NCBI RefSeq assembly: GCF_000787575.1
Contig: NW_012236519.1
Span: forward strand, 248,001-312,000
DNA length: 64,000 nt
Direction: 5' to 3'
From: Acytostelium subglobosum LB1
Lineage: Eukaryota; Evosea; Eumycetozoa; Acytosteliales; Acytosteliaceae
The notes beneath the pieces were generated by a model, which was not told where the DNA came from, searched no databases, and was given only the letters and a program-made list of their open reading frames with translations. The position numbers were made by a program, and so were the translations under genes. How positions within the stretch are numbered: position 1 is the stretch's first letter; each line of letters starts with the position of its first letter. Below, in pieces: positions 12,093-23,514 of this stretch.

Positions 12093-15000
12093 ATGATTTT
12101 GAGCACACTTTGGACGATATCAACAGGCTCAACATCCATATCATATTTGGACCAGCTGGTTTACTGTTTGACATCAGTGACATTCATTACATTGGTACTA
12201 TTGGCATTCATCCTGCGATATTATTATTCAGTGATCTATCAATCATCGCCATATCCCAACGCAGCCACACAATACTCTGCAACAATGTCCACACTTCACA
12301 CCAATCTACTATCTGGACATCTTGGCAACACACTTACAGATAACTTAATATATCGCAATTCAAACAACAACAATATCGAGCGTATATTATCTGATGGCCA
12401 ATCATCATCTTCATCTTCAACATCAACATCATCATCAACATCTACATCATCAAAGTCAATACTTAATGGTATGGAATAATTCCAGGCCCACCACGGCCTC
12501 ACCCCGCGACCCCCACCCACACACTAACCCACCACACACCCAAACGATCAAACAGAGAAATCATTAGTACAATTATCTGATTTGAATAATATATCAGTTG
12601 GACAGTTCTCCATGGCTGTTGGCAACTGTATTGAGGGCGACATTGGACATGTGGCCGATAAGTTCTTCTTCCAGGTGGTCTCTTTCGATAAACAGGGCTG
12701 CAAGAAGACGACTGGTGGCGACTTGATCAAGGTGAGCATCCGCGGCATCGACTTCCACAACATCATGGACGACATCATGGCAGAGGTGGTCGACAAGCAC
12801 AACGGCACATATCACGTCAACTTCCAGGCTTCGCGCTCTGGCCACTACCACATCAGCGTGTTTGTCAACCACGTCGAGCTGCCCGACTCGCCCTTCACGG
12901 TCAACGTCGAGCCCGTGGCATACGCGATGATCTTTGCCGGCTCAGACAATGGTGTGGTCGCCGGCGAGGAGTTCACATTCGACATTGCTCCAGCCCACAC
13001 ACCATCCCACCGCATCATGGACAAGGTCGACATTGAGACCTACTTCTGCGAGAATGGATCGCTCAAGAAGACCAACAATGGCGAGATCTCATTGTTCTCA
13101 GCAACAACCGGTCACGAGTTCCAGTATCGTGGCAAGCTGTACAAGAGCGGCGAGTACATGCTGCAGGGCTCAGTCAACGGCGTCGTGGTCTTTGCCAAGA
13201 AGATCCGCGTCCACCCTGGCCCAGTGTCAGCTCGCTTCTCCTACTTGCAGTGGGACAGCAAGGAGTTGATCTCGGACAACAAGATGTTCATTCTCGAGGA
13301 TGGCCTCACCGAAGCCGAGTCACAACTGCGCTTCCTCATCCAGACCAAGGACCAGTTTGGCAACAACACCACACCCGCCAACATTGCCACCGACTTTGCC
13401 ATTGAGGTCGTGCGCAGTCTCTCCCCAATCTCCTCCTCTTCATCAGCTGTCGACGGCTGCACCAAGGACTCGGACAGCGCGATTGCTGGCGACGTCCAAA
13501 CCATCCAGCCAACATTCCATCAGGACTCGCGTGGTCTGGTCATGAGCATTGCCATCAAGAGCTGTGGATGGTACTGTGTATCAGTGCGCGTGGGTGATGT
13601 GCCCATTGGCAACAGCCCATTCACATTGATCGCCATCGACCAAGTCGACTGCTCCACATTGTCCACAATCTTCCAACTCGGTCAGGCTGCCTCCTTCAAC
13701 TGCCAGCTCGAGAACAACAACAAGTTGTCCAACGTTTCACTTCACATTTCGCCAAATGTATGTCCTCCGCAGCAATAGGTATGGGGATGATCAGGACGCG
13801 CCACATACAAGATGACTAACATCACCTCGCTCACTCACAGACCATCCAGATAACTCAAAGCAGCTTCTTCAGAACTGTGATGTTGCATGAGTTCTCGATC
13901 AACTCCAGCATTCAGATTAAGTTCAAGAGTGACTCGGAGATTTTGATCAAGGACGGCAACAAGGAGGTGTGCCTAAAGGACTGCAAGAGCAGCTTCTTGA
14001 TCATGTTGACCTCGCTCAATCTGCTCTGCAGCCAATCGGACCCAACGTTCGAGTCCAAGCTCCGTCTGCTCAAGAGCAGCCTGAGCCGTGCCCAGACCGG
14101 TGGCAAGGTCGTGCCACTCAAGTTGAACATCGCCTCGCGCGACAACCTGCTTGAGGAGTCGCTCGACATGCTTAAGAACATTGACAGTCGCGATCTGACC
14201 CTTTCGCGCATCATGATCAAGTTTGCCGATGAGGAGGGCATTGACTTTGGAGGCATCTCCAAGGAGTGGTTCGGCAAGGTCTCCGAGCAGATGGGTACCA
14301 AGTCCATCAATGGATACAATCTCTTCGAGTCATTTGGCAACAACCGCCTCTATCAGCCATCACCATTCTCCAACATGGTGTCAAACTACCGCACTAGCTT
14401 CCGCACACTTGGTCGCCTGGTTGCCAAGTCAGTGTTTGAGAGCATTGTCAAGGCCGATCGCCACCTGTCCATCCGCTTCACACCAAGCTTCTACAAGCTG
14501 CTGCTCAACCAGACCGTCTCCATCGAGGACGTCGAGGCACTGGACGCCGAGCTGTATCGCAACAAGTTTAGCTTCATCCTCAACACACCAATGGACGAGG
14601 TCAACGAGATGCTTGGTGAGCCACTATACTTTGTGCGCCACATCCACAACTCGCAGCCAGCCATCGATGGCGACAACCACGTGCAGCGTGAGCGCGCCGT
14701 CAATCTCAAGCCCTTTGGCAACCTGATCCAGGTGACAGACGACAACAAGAAGGAGTACCTGCAGCTTCTCGCCAACAACATGCTGTACGGCTCGATCAAG
14801 ACCCAGATTGAGGAGTTCAAGACCGGCTTCTACGAGCTTATCCCACTACAAGCTATCCAGATGTTTGATTGGCGCGAGTTGGAGGTGTTGATCAACGGCA
14901 AGGGTGACATCAACATTGATGACCTCAAGTCGCACTCCAACATCACCGGTGTCGTCGCCAACGACATCACCGAGAACTTCTGGAACATCCTGGCCAACTT

Positions 15001-15247
15001 CGACGAGAAGGACAAGAAGAAGTTGCTCAAGTTTGTGACTGGCTCCTCTTCCGTCCCATTGGGCGGCTTCTACCAGCTCTACCCACACTTCACCATCAAC
15101 ATCACGCCCACCGCCAATGTCCACCGTCTGCCAGTGTCGCACACCTGTTTCAACCGCATCGACATCCCCAAGGCATGCACATCCTACGACACACTCAAGC
15201 AGAACCTATTGACTGCAATTGAGGCTGAGGGCTTCTCGCTGATCTAA
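12093..15247 (+). CDS. Membrane-anchored filamin-repeat HECT E3 ubiquitin ligase (AREL1-like)
   Basis: E3 enzyme that accepts ubiquitin on a catalytic cysteine and transfers it to substrates. Exons 12093-12468, 12556-13757 and 13841-15247, phases consistent, 994 residues. Order: N-terminal membrane helix (CLTSVTFITLVLLAFIL), Ser/Thr-rich stretch, two filamin/Ig-like repeats with the PF.V hallmark (LPDSPFTVNV and IGNSPFTLIA), then a HECT domain covering the last 370 residues (EGIDFGGISKEWF, LGRLVAKSVFESI). The active-site Cys is in LPVSHTCFNRIDIP, about residue 962, followed by a normal C-terminal tail. Human AREL1 has the same helix-filamin-HECT order. Intron 1 contains the TGGAATAATTCCA motif. 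The start codon is uncertain: the frame is open upstream to 11970. Confidence 0.88.
12472..12484. repeat. 13-bp palindrome variant in HECT-gene intron 1
   Basis: TGGAATAATTCCA lies five bases into the intron, directly after the donor. It is followed by a C-rich stretch as in other copies of the motif. Confidence 0.6.
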
Positions 15248-15371
15248 TAAAACAAATGGAAACGATAACATGTTCCATATTGATTAATGGTAGAGCCGAC
15301 TCTACCCTACCCTATCCTATCCTAGTAGTCTCCTCTTTGCATTGCGTATGAACAATCAATTAATCATTCAA

Positions 15372-17945
15372 TCAATGATTGTTGTTCGTTTTATTCTCCA
15401 ACATATGAGCAATATCTGGTGGACCGCCACCCATCTGGAAGTCGGGGTCGTGTTGCTCGGCGGTGGTAACGGCTAGTTTGTACAGTGTGACGAACACTAG
15501 GAGATGTAGCAGCACTGAGTAGATGAATAGGAACAGACGACTGTACTTGGTGGATAGGAAGAACCTGGATGTGTTGAGTATCACCCTCTCCGCCGTGTTC
15601 ATCTCCTTGTATCTACGATACTTCTCCTTCTTGTTGAACGACAAGAACGGATTGATACTGTCCTCATACAGCTTGCCATACTTCTCCTCTGTATCATTGT
15701 TGGATGTTGATGCTGTTGTTCCACCTCGCTCCATATCATAATTTCTCTTTGGTAATTGTTTGATTTAGTTAGTACGATTCATCGATTGATTGATGGATGG
15801 ATACATACATCACCAGCTCTCTTGGCATTACCAGTGATGACGCCACCTCCTCTGTTCTTGTCATAACTCTGTAGGAACCTGATCTTCTCGTAGAGCTTGA
15901 TGTTGTCTTGCTTCAAGGAGTGTACCTCTAATTTACATGTTTCCAGTTGCTTCTCCAACTGTGCCTTCTCATTCTCCAGTTGTAGGTTCTTTGTTTTGAA
16001 TCTATCTCTTTGTCCAATGACTATATCCAACATCTTGTCATCCTTTGATTGCACTCCTGTTAAATCACCAGACGACGCTTGTGGAGTGATCTGGGTGATG
16101 CCACTGTTGGTTGAATGGCTAAGACTGGAGATTGGCGACGATTGTATGAGTGATGCCAGGTCATTGGTTGGTCCGCTCTGTGATGAACGCAAGTTGACGT
16201 TGCCACTGTTGCCACCGCCTCCTCTAACTGCCAAGTCCTCCTCCAGACGCAGGATTAGTGCGCTCTGCTCGACCTGGATTGACTCTAGTTGCTCAACCTG
16301 TCGTCTTGACTCGTCCAGCTCAGACTCGTACGTGCCAATGGTCAGTCGCAGCTTGGTGAGATCATTCTCCAACTGACGATTCTTCTCCTTCATCGGCTTG
16401 TCATTCTGCTGATTGGACGAGACTACCTCCTCCGAGCCGACGATTGCCTGTAGAGTGGCAAGCTCTCGCTTGACATTCTCATAGTCGGCTGGTGAAGGGT
16501 TGTTCTGAATGAGCTTCTCGAGATTGAGTATCTTCTGTCGCTCGATCTCCAACTGTGAGAATGTGTCCTGATAGGCAGCCATTTCCTCCTTCAACGTTTG
16601 TTTGCTCTCATTCAAAGTGTCATTCATCTTTGACATCTCTGACTCCCTCTGCAACAGCTCAAGTTCCAACTCTGCAATGCGCTTGGCCAATGGCTGAATG
16701 GCATTCTTCTCCCTGTTTGTTTGTTCGTGTGAATCAAGTATGTCAGTCGAGGTCAATGTCTCGTCCTCCCATCCATCAAACATATCGATCCATACTTCAT
16801 TGACTCCTCTCTGAGTGATGAGTTCTCAGTCTGCAGTGTGGACAACTTGGTTGATATCCTCTCCATTTCATTCGTTAACATATCAATCTCACTTTGCTTG
16901 GATGACATCTCATCGTCTATGATTGAGTGAGTAAGTGAATGAGTCGGTCATTCAATCAAACGTGTGACATAACATACCATGCATGACCTTGATGTCAAAG
17001 ATCTGTGTCTGATTCTGATCATGAGTCCTGGTGATCTTGTTGAGCTCCTCTTGTAGCTGTCCCACTTGACGATCAAGCTCTTGGTTCCTCTCTTTGAGTA
17101 CGAGCATCTTGGTCTTGTACTCTTGACGAAGTTCTTGCTCGCGATTAGCAATGATCTCTGCGGTGTTTGATTGGAAGCTTGACTCGTAGTCCTTGATCTT
17201 GTCCTCGAGGCGACGGATTGTGACCTCTTGGTTCTGGATCTCCTGGAACTCCTTCCTGAACTCAGAGAGCTCGAGTTGAAGCTTCTTGTTCTCAATCTCG
17301 AGCTTGGCCGTTGAGTCTACCTTTGCGTACTCATCAAGTGCGGCGTTCAGTGCTGGCACTGGGTCTGCCGCCTCCATCAAGTCCTTATAGATACCAAAGA
17401 AGCATGTCTCTGAGAACTTGCTCCTCTTTGTCAACTTGTCCACCTCCTCCTGGTATAGCTTCAGCAATGCGCCAAATGTCTTTATCTTCTCCTCATCCAC
17501 AACCTTTTTGAAGTCTGTTCGCGGCACAACATGTTAGTGATCTTCATTCAATCACTCAATCAATCATACTCAGTCAAACTAACAACATACCTTGTGTCTG
17601 CTTTGCCAACACCTTACGTGATTGGACACAGTCTTCTTTGATGGTGGCGATCTGTGCTACAAAGGCATCCAGCTCAGACTTCTTCTTCTCAATGTTGAAC
17701 TGCTTCCATGCATTGAGGATGTCCATGAAGGACATTGATTGTTGTTGTTGTGGCTGTACATGTTGTGTTGGAGTGGCTGGTGCAACAGGTGATTGCTGTT
17801 GTTGAAAGTTCACTGGTATTGGATTACTGCCTGCAGATGGTGTACCAGTCTGTGACGTCGATGTCAATGGCAATGGTGTCAAAGGCGTTGACGAAGTTGA
17901 CGGCCCCTGTTGAGGAGACGAAGGTGATTGTAGATTACTACTCAT
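15372..17945 (-). CDS. Golgi coiled-coil tail-anchored protein CASP
   Basis: Homologue of CASP, the Golgi membrane golgin encoded by alternative splicing of CUX1 in animals, acting in intra-Golgi vesicle tethering. Minus-strand exons 17945-17591, 17514-16978, 16916-16796, 16712-15809 and 15746-15372; phases agree; 763 residues. Gln/Pro-rich N-terminus, then KKSELDAFVAQIATIKEDC and SKFSETCFFGIYKDLMEAADP typical of CASP, followed by about 500 residues of coiled coil. The conserved C-terminal block is clear: QRDRFKTKNLQLENE, DNIKLYEKIRFLQSY, YEDSINPFLSF, then a single membrane anchor SRLFLFIYSVLLHLLVFVTLYK. The splice into the last exon at 15746 restores RNYDMERG. No DNA-binding homeodomain is present, as expected for CASP. 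Confidence 0.92.
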
Positions 17946-18221
17946 TGTATTGTATTATATATAGGTATTATATATATACAGATACTACAACATTGTAATA
18001 AAATGATTGAATGAATGAGTGATGTTGAAGGTGGGGCACACAAGTAGAAGTGCTTGCGTGGTCCAAGTCAACACCCTCATTCACTCTTTGACTCATTCAA
18101 GCACACACACTAACAAAGAGATAGATAATGGATGATTGCGAGGCCAAGTCATGATCAGCTAGTTATATATATATACTGCCGCTGGTCATGTTTAATAAAG
18201 TTGTTGATGGGGATGAATGGA

Positions 18222-20131
18222 TTAGATCATACTGCCATCTGTAAGTGACTCGTCATGAAGATGTGACGAATCAGTACTATGCATCAACTCGACAGAGTAG
18301 TTGATGTTACTGCCAGACAGTCGATTCTTGAGTGCATGGATAAGGTATAGCTGAGTGGATAATGATATCGCCAACAATACCAACAGCCATGGCAACACAA
18401 AATAGTAAGGCAAGAACCTAAATGCAAAGTATGATATAGCTGTACTCATTGACATTACGAATCTTGTTGCTATGTTGATTGAATGAATGAGTATGTATGA
18501 GTATGAAGGCATGAAGGAATGGCATGGATACAAGAGATACATACAGGAGTATTGGGAGATGTTGTTGGTTGGATAGATTGAAGAGATGATGGCGAAGATA
18601 TAGATGGATTGAAGTGAGTCGAACATTCCATTGAGTGCAGAGGCAAAGTAGAATGGTAGTACGATGGCCTTCTCACGACCGATACTTGAGAGTGTTAAGG
18701 AGAGTGGAAGTAGTACCAACATAGCCAGAAGCATTGGCTTCTTTCCAAGCTTATCATGTAGCTTGCCCCAAATTGATGAGCCGGCAACAGCAAACACTCC
18801 AAACATGACCATCACGAATCCAGTCTCTTGCAATCCAACCAACACTGGTATAATGCTAAAGAAGTAGCCTTGACTATTTGGACATATGGTTAGAATGTGG
18901 GTCCACTCATTCAAACATAACAGCGCGGTAACATACGTTTGACCTTGGAGGAAGAGGACAGGCAGTAGTAGGAGGATTCTGGTATCTTTGAAGCATTTGA
19001 AGACGTGGATGAGGGTTTGGCGTACGTCGTGATTGGACTCTGTTGTCTTTGGTGCCATGGATGCCAAGAGACCAAGAAGTATTGATCCAACCGTACTGAA
19101 TGATCCAAATATTGCCAGTTCCAAGTTGACAGAGAAGTTATGTTGCGCAAATACACCAGACAAGGCATTACCTGTGATACCGCCACATGTATATATACCC
19201 GTGAACTTGATTGATTGATTGATTGAGTCAGTGAGTTGAGCTGAGTAGAGTGGAATGATCAATCCAAACAAACTTACAATTGCTGAATAAGTTCCAACTT
19301 GTGAAAGAGGTGCTGCGCGACTTAGGTAGGTGGGCTGGCTAGTCCAGAGGACTGCCGCGCCAAGACCAATAATCATGGATGCTGGATAATAGAAGAAGTT
19401 GAGCCATGATGTTGAACTGATTATAAACAATGCATAAGTGAGGCCAGAGAAGAACAATGATTTCCTGTGATTGGTGATGTGGATGGGATGGGATCATTCC
19501 ATGTATGTGTGTGAGTCAATGACCATGATCACGTGAACACTCTGGATATTCTGGATACTTACACCAAACCAATCTTCTTGGATAATACTGGTGAAATGAA
19601 ACAACCAATTCCAAAGAAGAAATAGAGCAATGCCAGACCAAATGGACCATCATTCTTATGAATAACCGAACTTATATTCTGTGTTGGTGTGACTGGAAGT
19701 GGATTGAGTGAGCGAGAGTGATTGATTGAGTTGGTGGAATAGTTCCAAAACGAGTGTATGTACTTACATCCCATAAATAGAAATAGGAATCCAAATGATA
19801 GATGGATGGTACATAACATCTCACGTGATATTGATCGTAACATTCCCCATAGTCCTTTGCGATTATGATTGTTGTCATCCTTTACTGCTTGACCATGGTC
19901 CAAGTCCATTTCCACCATGTCATGATCATCATAATCAATATCCTCGTGTGTTTGAGTGTTTCCTGACATTTCCAATTTATGTTTGGTCTTTATATTAACT
20001 TCATTGTTGGCATGTTTGGTCAACAAGTCATCATCTTGTGCATCATCTATATATTCATTGACATCTGTTGATATGATCGCACCTTGATCACCAGTCCTAT
20101 CTTCCCCACCATCAACCACTACTGACGACAT
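18222..20131 (-). CDS. UNC93-like major facilitator superfamily membrane protein
   Basis: Polytopic membrane protein of the UNC93/MFS group. Minus-strand exons 20131-19768, 19692-19563, 19464-19278, 19205-18937, 18873-18545 and 18469-18222, phases consistent, about 507 residues. A charged Asp/His-rich cytosolic N-terminus of about 95 residues precedes twelve predicted helices; landmarks are LCTIHLSFGFLFLFMGF, GPFGLALLYFFFGIGCF, LGAAVLWTSQPTYLS (the UNC93 G..AA..W..Q..YL block) and GGITGNALSGVF. The 63-base intron at 18874-18936 is in frame without a stop; I removed it because it has a GTATGT donor, a CTAAC branch-like site and TAG acceptor, and splicing joins FLQGQT to QGYFF. Introns 1 and 2 carry the 13-base intron motif. 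Substrate unknown. Confidence 0.82.
19489..19501. repeat. 13-bp intron motif copy in UNC93-like gene
   Basis: TGGGATCATTCCA on the plus strand, which is TGGAATGATCCCA in the sense of this minus-strand gene. It is an exact match to copies in the GST and mL44-like introns. Confidence 0.65.
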
Positions 20132-20488
20132 CTGATCTAATCTGTCTCACTGACTTGACTGACTTGACTGAGTCCTAGTCACCTGAAATATGTATTTGTA
20201 TAATTATAATGTAATAGTATTACTTGTGAAACTAAACAGGTCAGGTCAGGGTCAGGTTTAATGTTTATTACGATGCCATCCATTCATTCATCTGGCTTTG
20301 CGTTTGGCTTTGGTGGTTGGATGTGAACCCTGGGCCAAAGCCACTAAAAATCGATTAACCGGTGTTTTTTTGATCGTTTGCTGATCAAAAGTGTGTTGAA
20401 TGGTGCTCTGAGGGGTGCCAGGGACCAAAGGGACGCGTCCCCATCTTAACTCATATCGTACTTCATGAATGCATGTGAATGAACATTG
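20132..20488. other. Region between UNC93-like gene and methyltransferase 1
   Basis: About 360 bases holding the promoter of the UNC93-like gene and the 3' end of the first methyltransferase (both minus strand). It contains a GGTCA repeat near 20240 and a perfect 12-bp palindrome GGGACGCGTCCC at 20430-20441 in an otherwise AT-rich background. No gene seen. Confidence 0.5.
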
Positions 20489-21397
20489 TCATCCAAGAAG
20501 TGGCTTCTCACAAGTCGCAACGTATCCAAGGTGCTCACCCAACCTGCCATTGGGATATCGCTCGAGTAAGGCTTGCTTGAAGGACTCGTCAAACTTGTCG
20601 ATCAGGGTTGTTGGAAGTGATTGCTTGACAGTTGTAACAACTGGATTGTAATCTATCAGTTGAACGAATGTGTCGATGTCAATGTCATTGGTTTGGCGTG
20701 ATGCTGTGATGTCGATGTTGATGAATCCTGCATCCTGTAACAGTCTCTCAAACACTTTGGTATCCGACAGCGATGATACTGGCGCCTGTGGAGGTGGGGG
20801 TGGCGGCAGTCCCGCTGCACTATATAGCCTCTCCACAGCGATGCGCGCCGATGAACCAAAGGGCGAGGGTGCGGACCATGATGTGATGACGGCGCGGCCA
20901 CCAGGCCGCAGCACACGGTACATCTCCTTTGCGCCCTTCAATTGATCTTGGAAGTATATTAACGCGAACAAGTTGTAGGCGTAGTTGAATGTGTTGTCAG
21001 CACACTCCAAGCACTGACCATCCATCACCTTGGCCTCGATTGGGAGTTCGGTGTAATCATGTTGTTGTTTCAGTTTGTTCTTTAGGATGTTGATCATTGA
21101 GTGCGAGTAATCAGTGGCCAACACTGTGCCACCAAAAGGCTTGACTCGCTGTGCTGCCGGAATAGAGAGTGCACCAGCACCTGTGCCAATGTCGATGATC
21201 TTGAGGCCAGTGGGTAAGCTTGTATGTGTCTCATCATTAACAGGTATCGTCTTGTCCAATGCTACCATTGCATACTTCCTTGTAAAGTTTGTGATCTCCA
21301 TAATCTTATCATAGTTTGCAGCAGAGTCGTCCCATCCTTCCTGTGTCTGTTCCAATGTAGTCGACATGATGTGACGATGATTATGAGCATTCGACAT
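20489..21397 (-). CDS. Class I SAM-dependent methyltransferase, copy 1
   Basis: Methyltransferase with a Rossmann fold (Methyltransf_11/UbiE-like). Single exon, 302 residues. Motif I is KIIDIGTGAGALSIPAA; motif II acidic residue region is GGTVLATDYSHSMI; a later conserved block is KVMDGQCLECADNTFNYAYNLFALIYFQD, then MYRVLRPGGRAVITSWS. First member (most downstream) of a head-to-tail trio with the genes at 21593 and 22657, which share the same blocks and the N-terminal EGWD(D/N)SA..Y start region. Two Met starts are possible (21397 or 21367). Substrate unknown; a quinone or small aromatic is possible from the family but not shown. Confidence 0.88.
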   Translation of the reverse strand: MSNAHNHRHIMSTTLEQTQEGWDDSAANYDKIMEITNFTRKYAMVALDKTIPVNDETHTSLPTGLKIIDIGTGAGALSIPAAQRVKPFGGTVLATDYSHSMINILKNKLKQQHDYTELPIEAKVMDGQCLECADNTFNYAYNLFALIYFQDQLKGAKEMYRVLRPGGRAVITSWSAPSPFGSSARIAVERLYSAAGLPPPPPPQAPVSSLSDTKVFERLLQDAGFINIDITASRQTNDIDIDTFVQLIDYNPVVTTVKQSLPTTLIDKFDESFKQALLERYPNGRLGEHLGYVATCEKPLLG

Positions 21398-21497
21398 GTT
21401 GGTGTATTATATGTTTGTTTGATTGATTGATTGAGTGAATGAATGAGTTATGATAGTCTCGCAACATTCTCAAAATTATGAAGAAGACGAAGAAGTC

Positions 21498-21510
21498 TGG
21501 AATAGTTCCA
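21498..21510. repeat. Palindrome variant upstream of methyltransferase 1
   Basis: TGGAATAGTTCCA, identical to the variant in intron 1 of the UNC93-like gene (19735-19747), here in the 5' flank of an intronless gene and followed by GCC and a C-rich run. Confidence 0.5.
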
Positions 21511-21592
21511 GCCAAAGCCCCCACCTCTCCCACACTCAATTCAATGACTTTATAACAAACATCGTCTTTATTAACTTAGAAATGCCGACTAC

Positions 21593-22456
21593 TTACTTCT
21601 CAGCAACAGCAATGTAGGCAAGGTACTCACCGCCCAACTGACCATTTGTGAACTTCTCGCGTAGGGTCGCGGCAAAGGTGTCGTTGAACTTGTGGCGGAT
21701 ACTCTCTGGCAATGAAGCCTTGGTGTTGGTGATCACGGGGTTGGAGTCGAGGAACTTGATGAATGTGTCAATGTCAATGTCGAACGACTGAGCCGATGGT
21801 GTGATCTGGACGTTCTTAAAGCCAGCATCGACCAGCAGCTTCTCAAACACCTTGGTGTCGGCGAGTGATGAGACGGGGAAGTAGGCGGGTGGAGGTGGGA
21901 CTGCCAGGCCAGCCTCGCTGTACAAACGAGTGAGGCATGCACCCATCGACGAGCCAATGGGCGATGACTGGGACCACGAGGTAATGGCCGCCTTGCCACC
22001 AGGATGCAACACACGGTACATCTCCTTGGCACCCTTGAGTTGATCGGGGAAGAAGATCAATGCAAACACGCTAAAGGCGTAGTCGAATGTGTTGTCGGCA
22101 CACTCCAAGCACTGACCATCCATCACCTTGGTCTCGATAGGGAGGCCACCAATCTTTTTGTTGAGTACGTTGATCATTGATGGTGCAAAATCTGTGGCGA
22201 GCACTGTGCCACCATAAGGCTTGACACGCTCGGCTGCGGGGATTGACAAAGCACCTGAGCCTGCACCAATATCAATGATCTTGATACCACTTGGCAGAGT
22301 TGTATTGGGAGGTATAGTTTGGTCAAGTGCCACCAGTGCAAACTTCTGAGTAAACCTCGACAACGACATCACTTCATTATAGTTCACGGCTGAGCTATCC
22401 CATCCCTCCATAGTCTGCTCCAAAGTGATTGGACGTTGTTCTTGAGCACCAGACAT
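21593..22456 (-). CDS. Class I SAM-dependent methyltransferase, copy 2
   Basis: Single exon, 287 residues. SAM-binding motif I IKIIDIGAGSGALSIPAAERV, then GGTVLATDFAPSMINVL, VMDGQCLECADNTFDYAFSVFALIFFPDQ and MYRVLHPGGKAAITSWSQ. Very close to copy 3 (shared NTTLPSGIKIIDIGAGSG and SLPESIRHKFNDTFA), so these two probably separated after copy 1. A Pro-rich loop (VPPPPAYFPVSS) precedes the C-terminal third, which in this family covers the active site. The gap to its neighbours is about 200 bases on each side, enough for separate promoters. Confidence 0.88.
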   Translation of the reverse strand: MSGAQEQRPITLEQTMEGWDSSAVNYNEVMSLSRFTQKFALVALDQTIPPNTTLPSGIKIIDIGAGSGALSIPAAERVKPYGGTVLATDFAPSMINVLNKKIGGLPIETKVMDGQCLECADNTFDYAFSVFALIFFPDQLKGAKEMYRVLHPGGKAAITSWSQSSPIGSSMGACLTRLYSEAGLAVPPPPAYFPVSSLADTKVFEKLLVDAGFKNVQITPSAQSFDIDIDTFIKFLDSNPVITNTKASLPESIRHKFNDTFAATLREKFTNGQLGGEYLAYIAVAEK

Positions 22457-22656
22457 TATATGATTGATTGATTGATTGGTATGATAGAGTGATTGGAGGT
22501 GTGAATGTTTGATTGAATAACGAATGAATGAAGTGAGTGTATGATCATGATCACCTGATCATCAAAAAGTGTCAGTTCTTGGAACATCATTCCAAATGTA
22601 ACCGGTTATATCCTTTTATGGTAGTAATCATTTTGATTGGCTGATCAGTCGACTAA

Positions 22657-23514
22657 TCACTTCTCAGCAATGGCTATGTAGGCTTGATACTCGCCACTCA
22701 TCTGTCCACTGGGGAACTTCTCGTTTAACACTTGAGAGAATGTGTCGTTGAACTTGTGGCGGATTGATTCTGGAAGTGAGGCCTTGGTACTGGTGACGAC
22801 AGGGTTCGAGTCAAGCAGTCTGACGAATGTATCAATGTCAATATCCAATGAATGTTGTGTTGGTACGATCTTAACACTCTTGAACATATCAGACAGGTGT
22901 AGATGATCGAATAGTTGATCGTCTGTTGAGGTCGGTACGTAGGGTGGAGGGGGTGGGGCTGCCAGACCAGCCTCACTATACAGACGTCCAATGGTTGTGC
23001 CAAACGAAGACATTAGCGGCGATGACTTGGACCACAGTGCGATGATGGCCTTGCCACCTGGACGCAGCACACGGTGCATCTCCTTGGCGCCCTTGAGTTG
23101 GTCGGGGAAGAAGAGAAGGACAAAGATGCTGTAGGCAAAGTCGAATGTGTTTTCGGCGCACTCCAAACACTGACCATCCATCACCTTGGCCTCGATTGGG
23201 AGGTCACCAATCTTTTGATTGATGATGTTGACCATCGATGGGGAGAAGTCAGTCGAGAGCACTGTTCCACCATATGGCTTGACACGCTCAGCGGCTGGGA
23301 TTGACAAGGCACCTGAGCCAGCACCAATGTCAATGATCTTGATACCACTTGGCAGTGTTGTATTGGCTGGGATTGTTTGATCAAGTGCCACCAAGGCATA
23401 CTTCTCAGTGAACTTGGTCTTTGCCATCATCTCATCATAGCTGGTTGCAGAGTTGTCCCAGCCCTGTGGCGTCTGTTCACGTCTAAGTTGTTGACCACTT
23501 GTTGTATTAGACAT
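22657..23514 (-). CDS. Class I SAM-dependent methyltransferase, copy 3
   Basis: Single exon, 285 residues; most upstream of the three tandem copies. Same order of blocks: TPQGWDNSATSYDEMM at the N-terminus, IKIIDIGAGSGALSIPAAE, GGTVLSTDFSPSMVNII, VMDGQCLECAENTFDFAYSIFVLLFFPDQ, MHRVLRPGGKAIIALWSK, AAPPPPPYVPTS and SLPESIRHKFNDTFSQVL. All catalytic-fold motifs are intact, so it appears functional. Differences from copies 1 and 2 concentrate in the C-terminal third, consistent with changed substrate range, which is inference. Confidence 0.88.
   Translation of the reverse strand: MSNTTSGQQLRREQTPQGWDNSATSYDEMMAKTKFTEKYALVALDQTIPANTTLPSGIKIIDIGAGSGALSIPAAERVKPYGGTVLSTDFSPSMVNIINQKIGDLPIEAKVMDGQCLECAENTFDFAYSIFVLLFFPDQLKGAKEMHRVLRPGGKAIIALWSKSSPLMSSFGTTIGRLYSEAGLAAPPPPPYVPTSTDDQLFDHLHLSDMFKSVKIVPTQHSLDIDIDTFVRLLDSNPVVTSTKASLPESIRHKFNDTFSQVLNEKFPSGQMSGEYQAYIAIAEK

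Noticed and set aside
12110-12343. Alternative frame MDDINRLNIHIIFG overlapping HECT exon 1
   Set aside because: It cannot be spliced in phase with the filamin exon, while the frame from 12093 can and supplies a membrane helix.
18874-18936. In-frame 63-base segment of the UNC93-like gene read as coding
   Set aside because: It has donor, branch-like and acceptor signals and its removal restores a smoother membrane segment; transcript data could overturn this.
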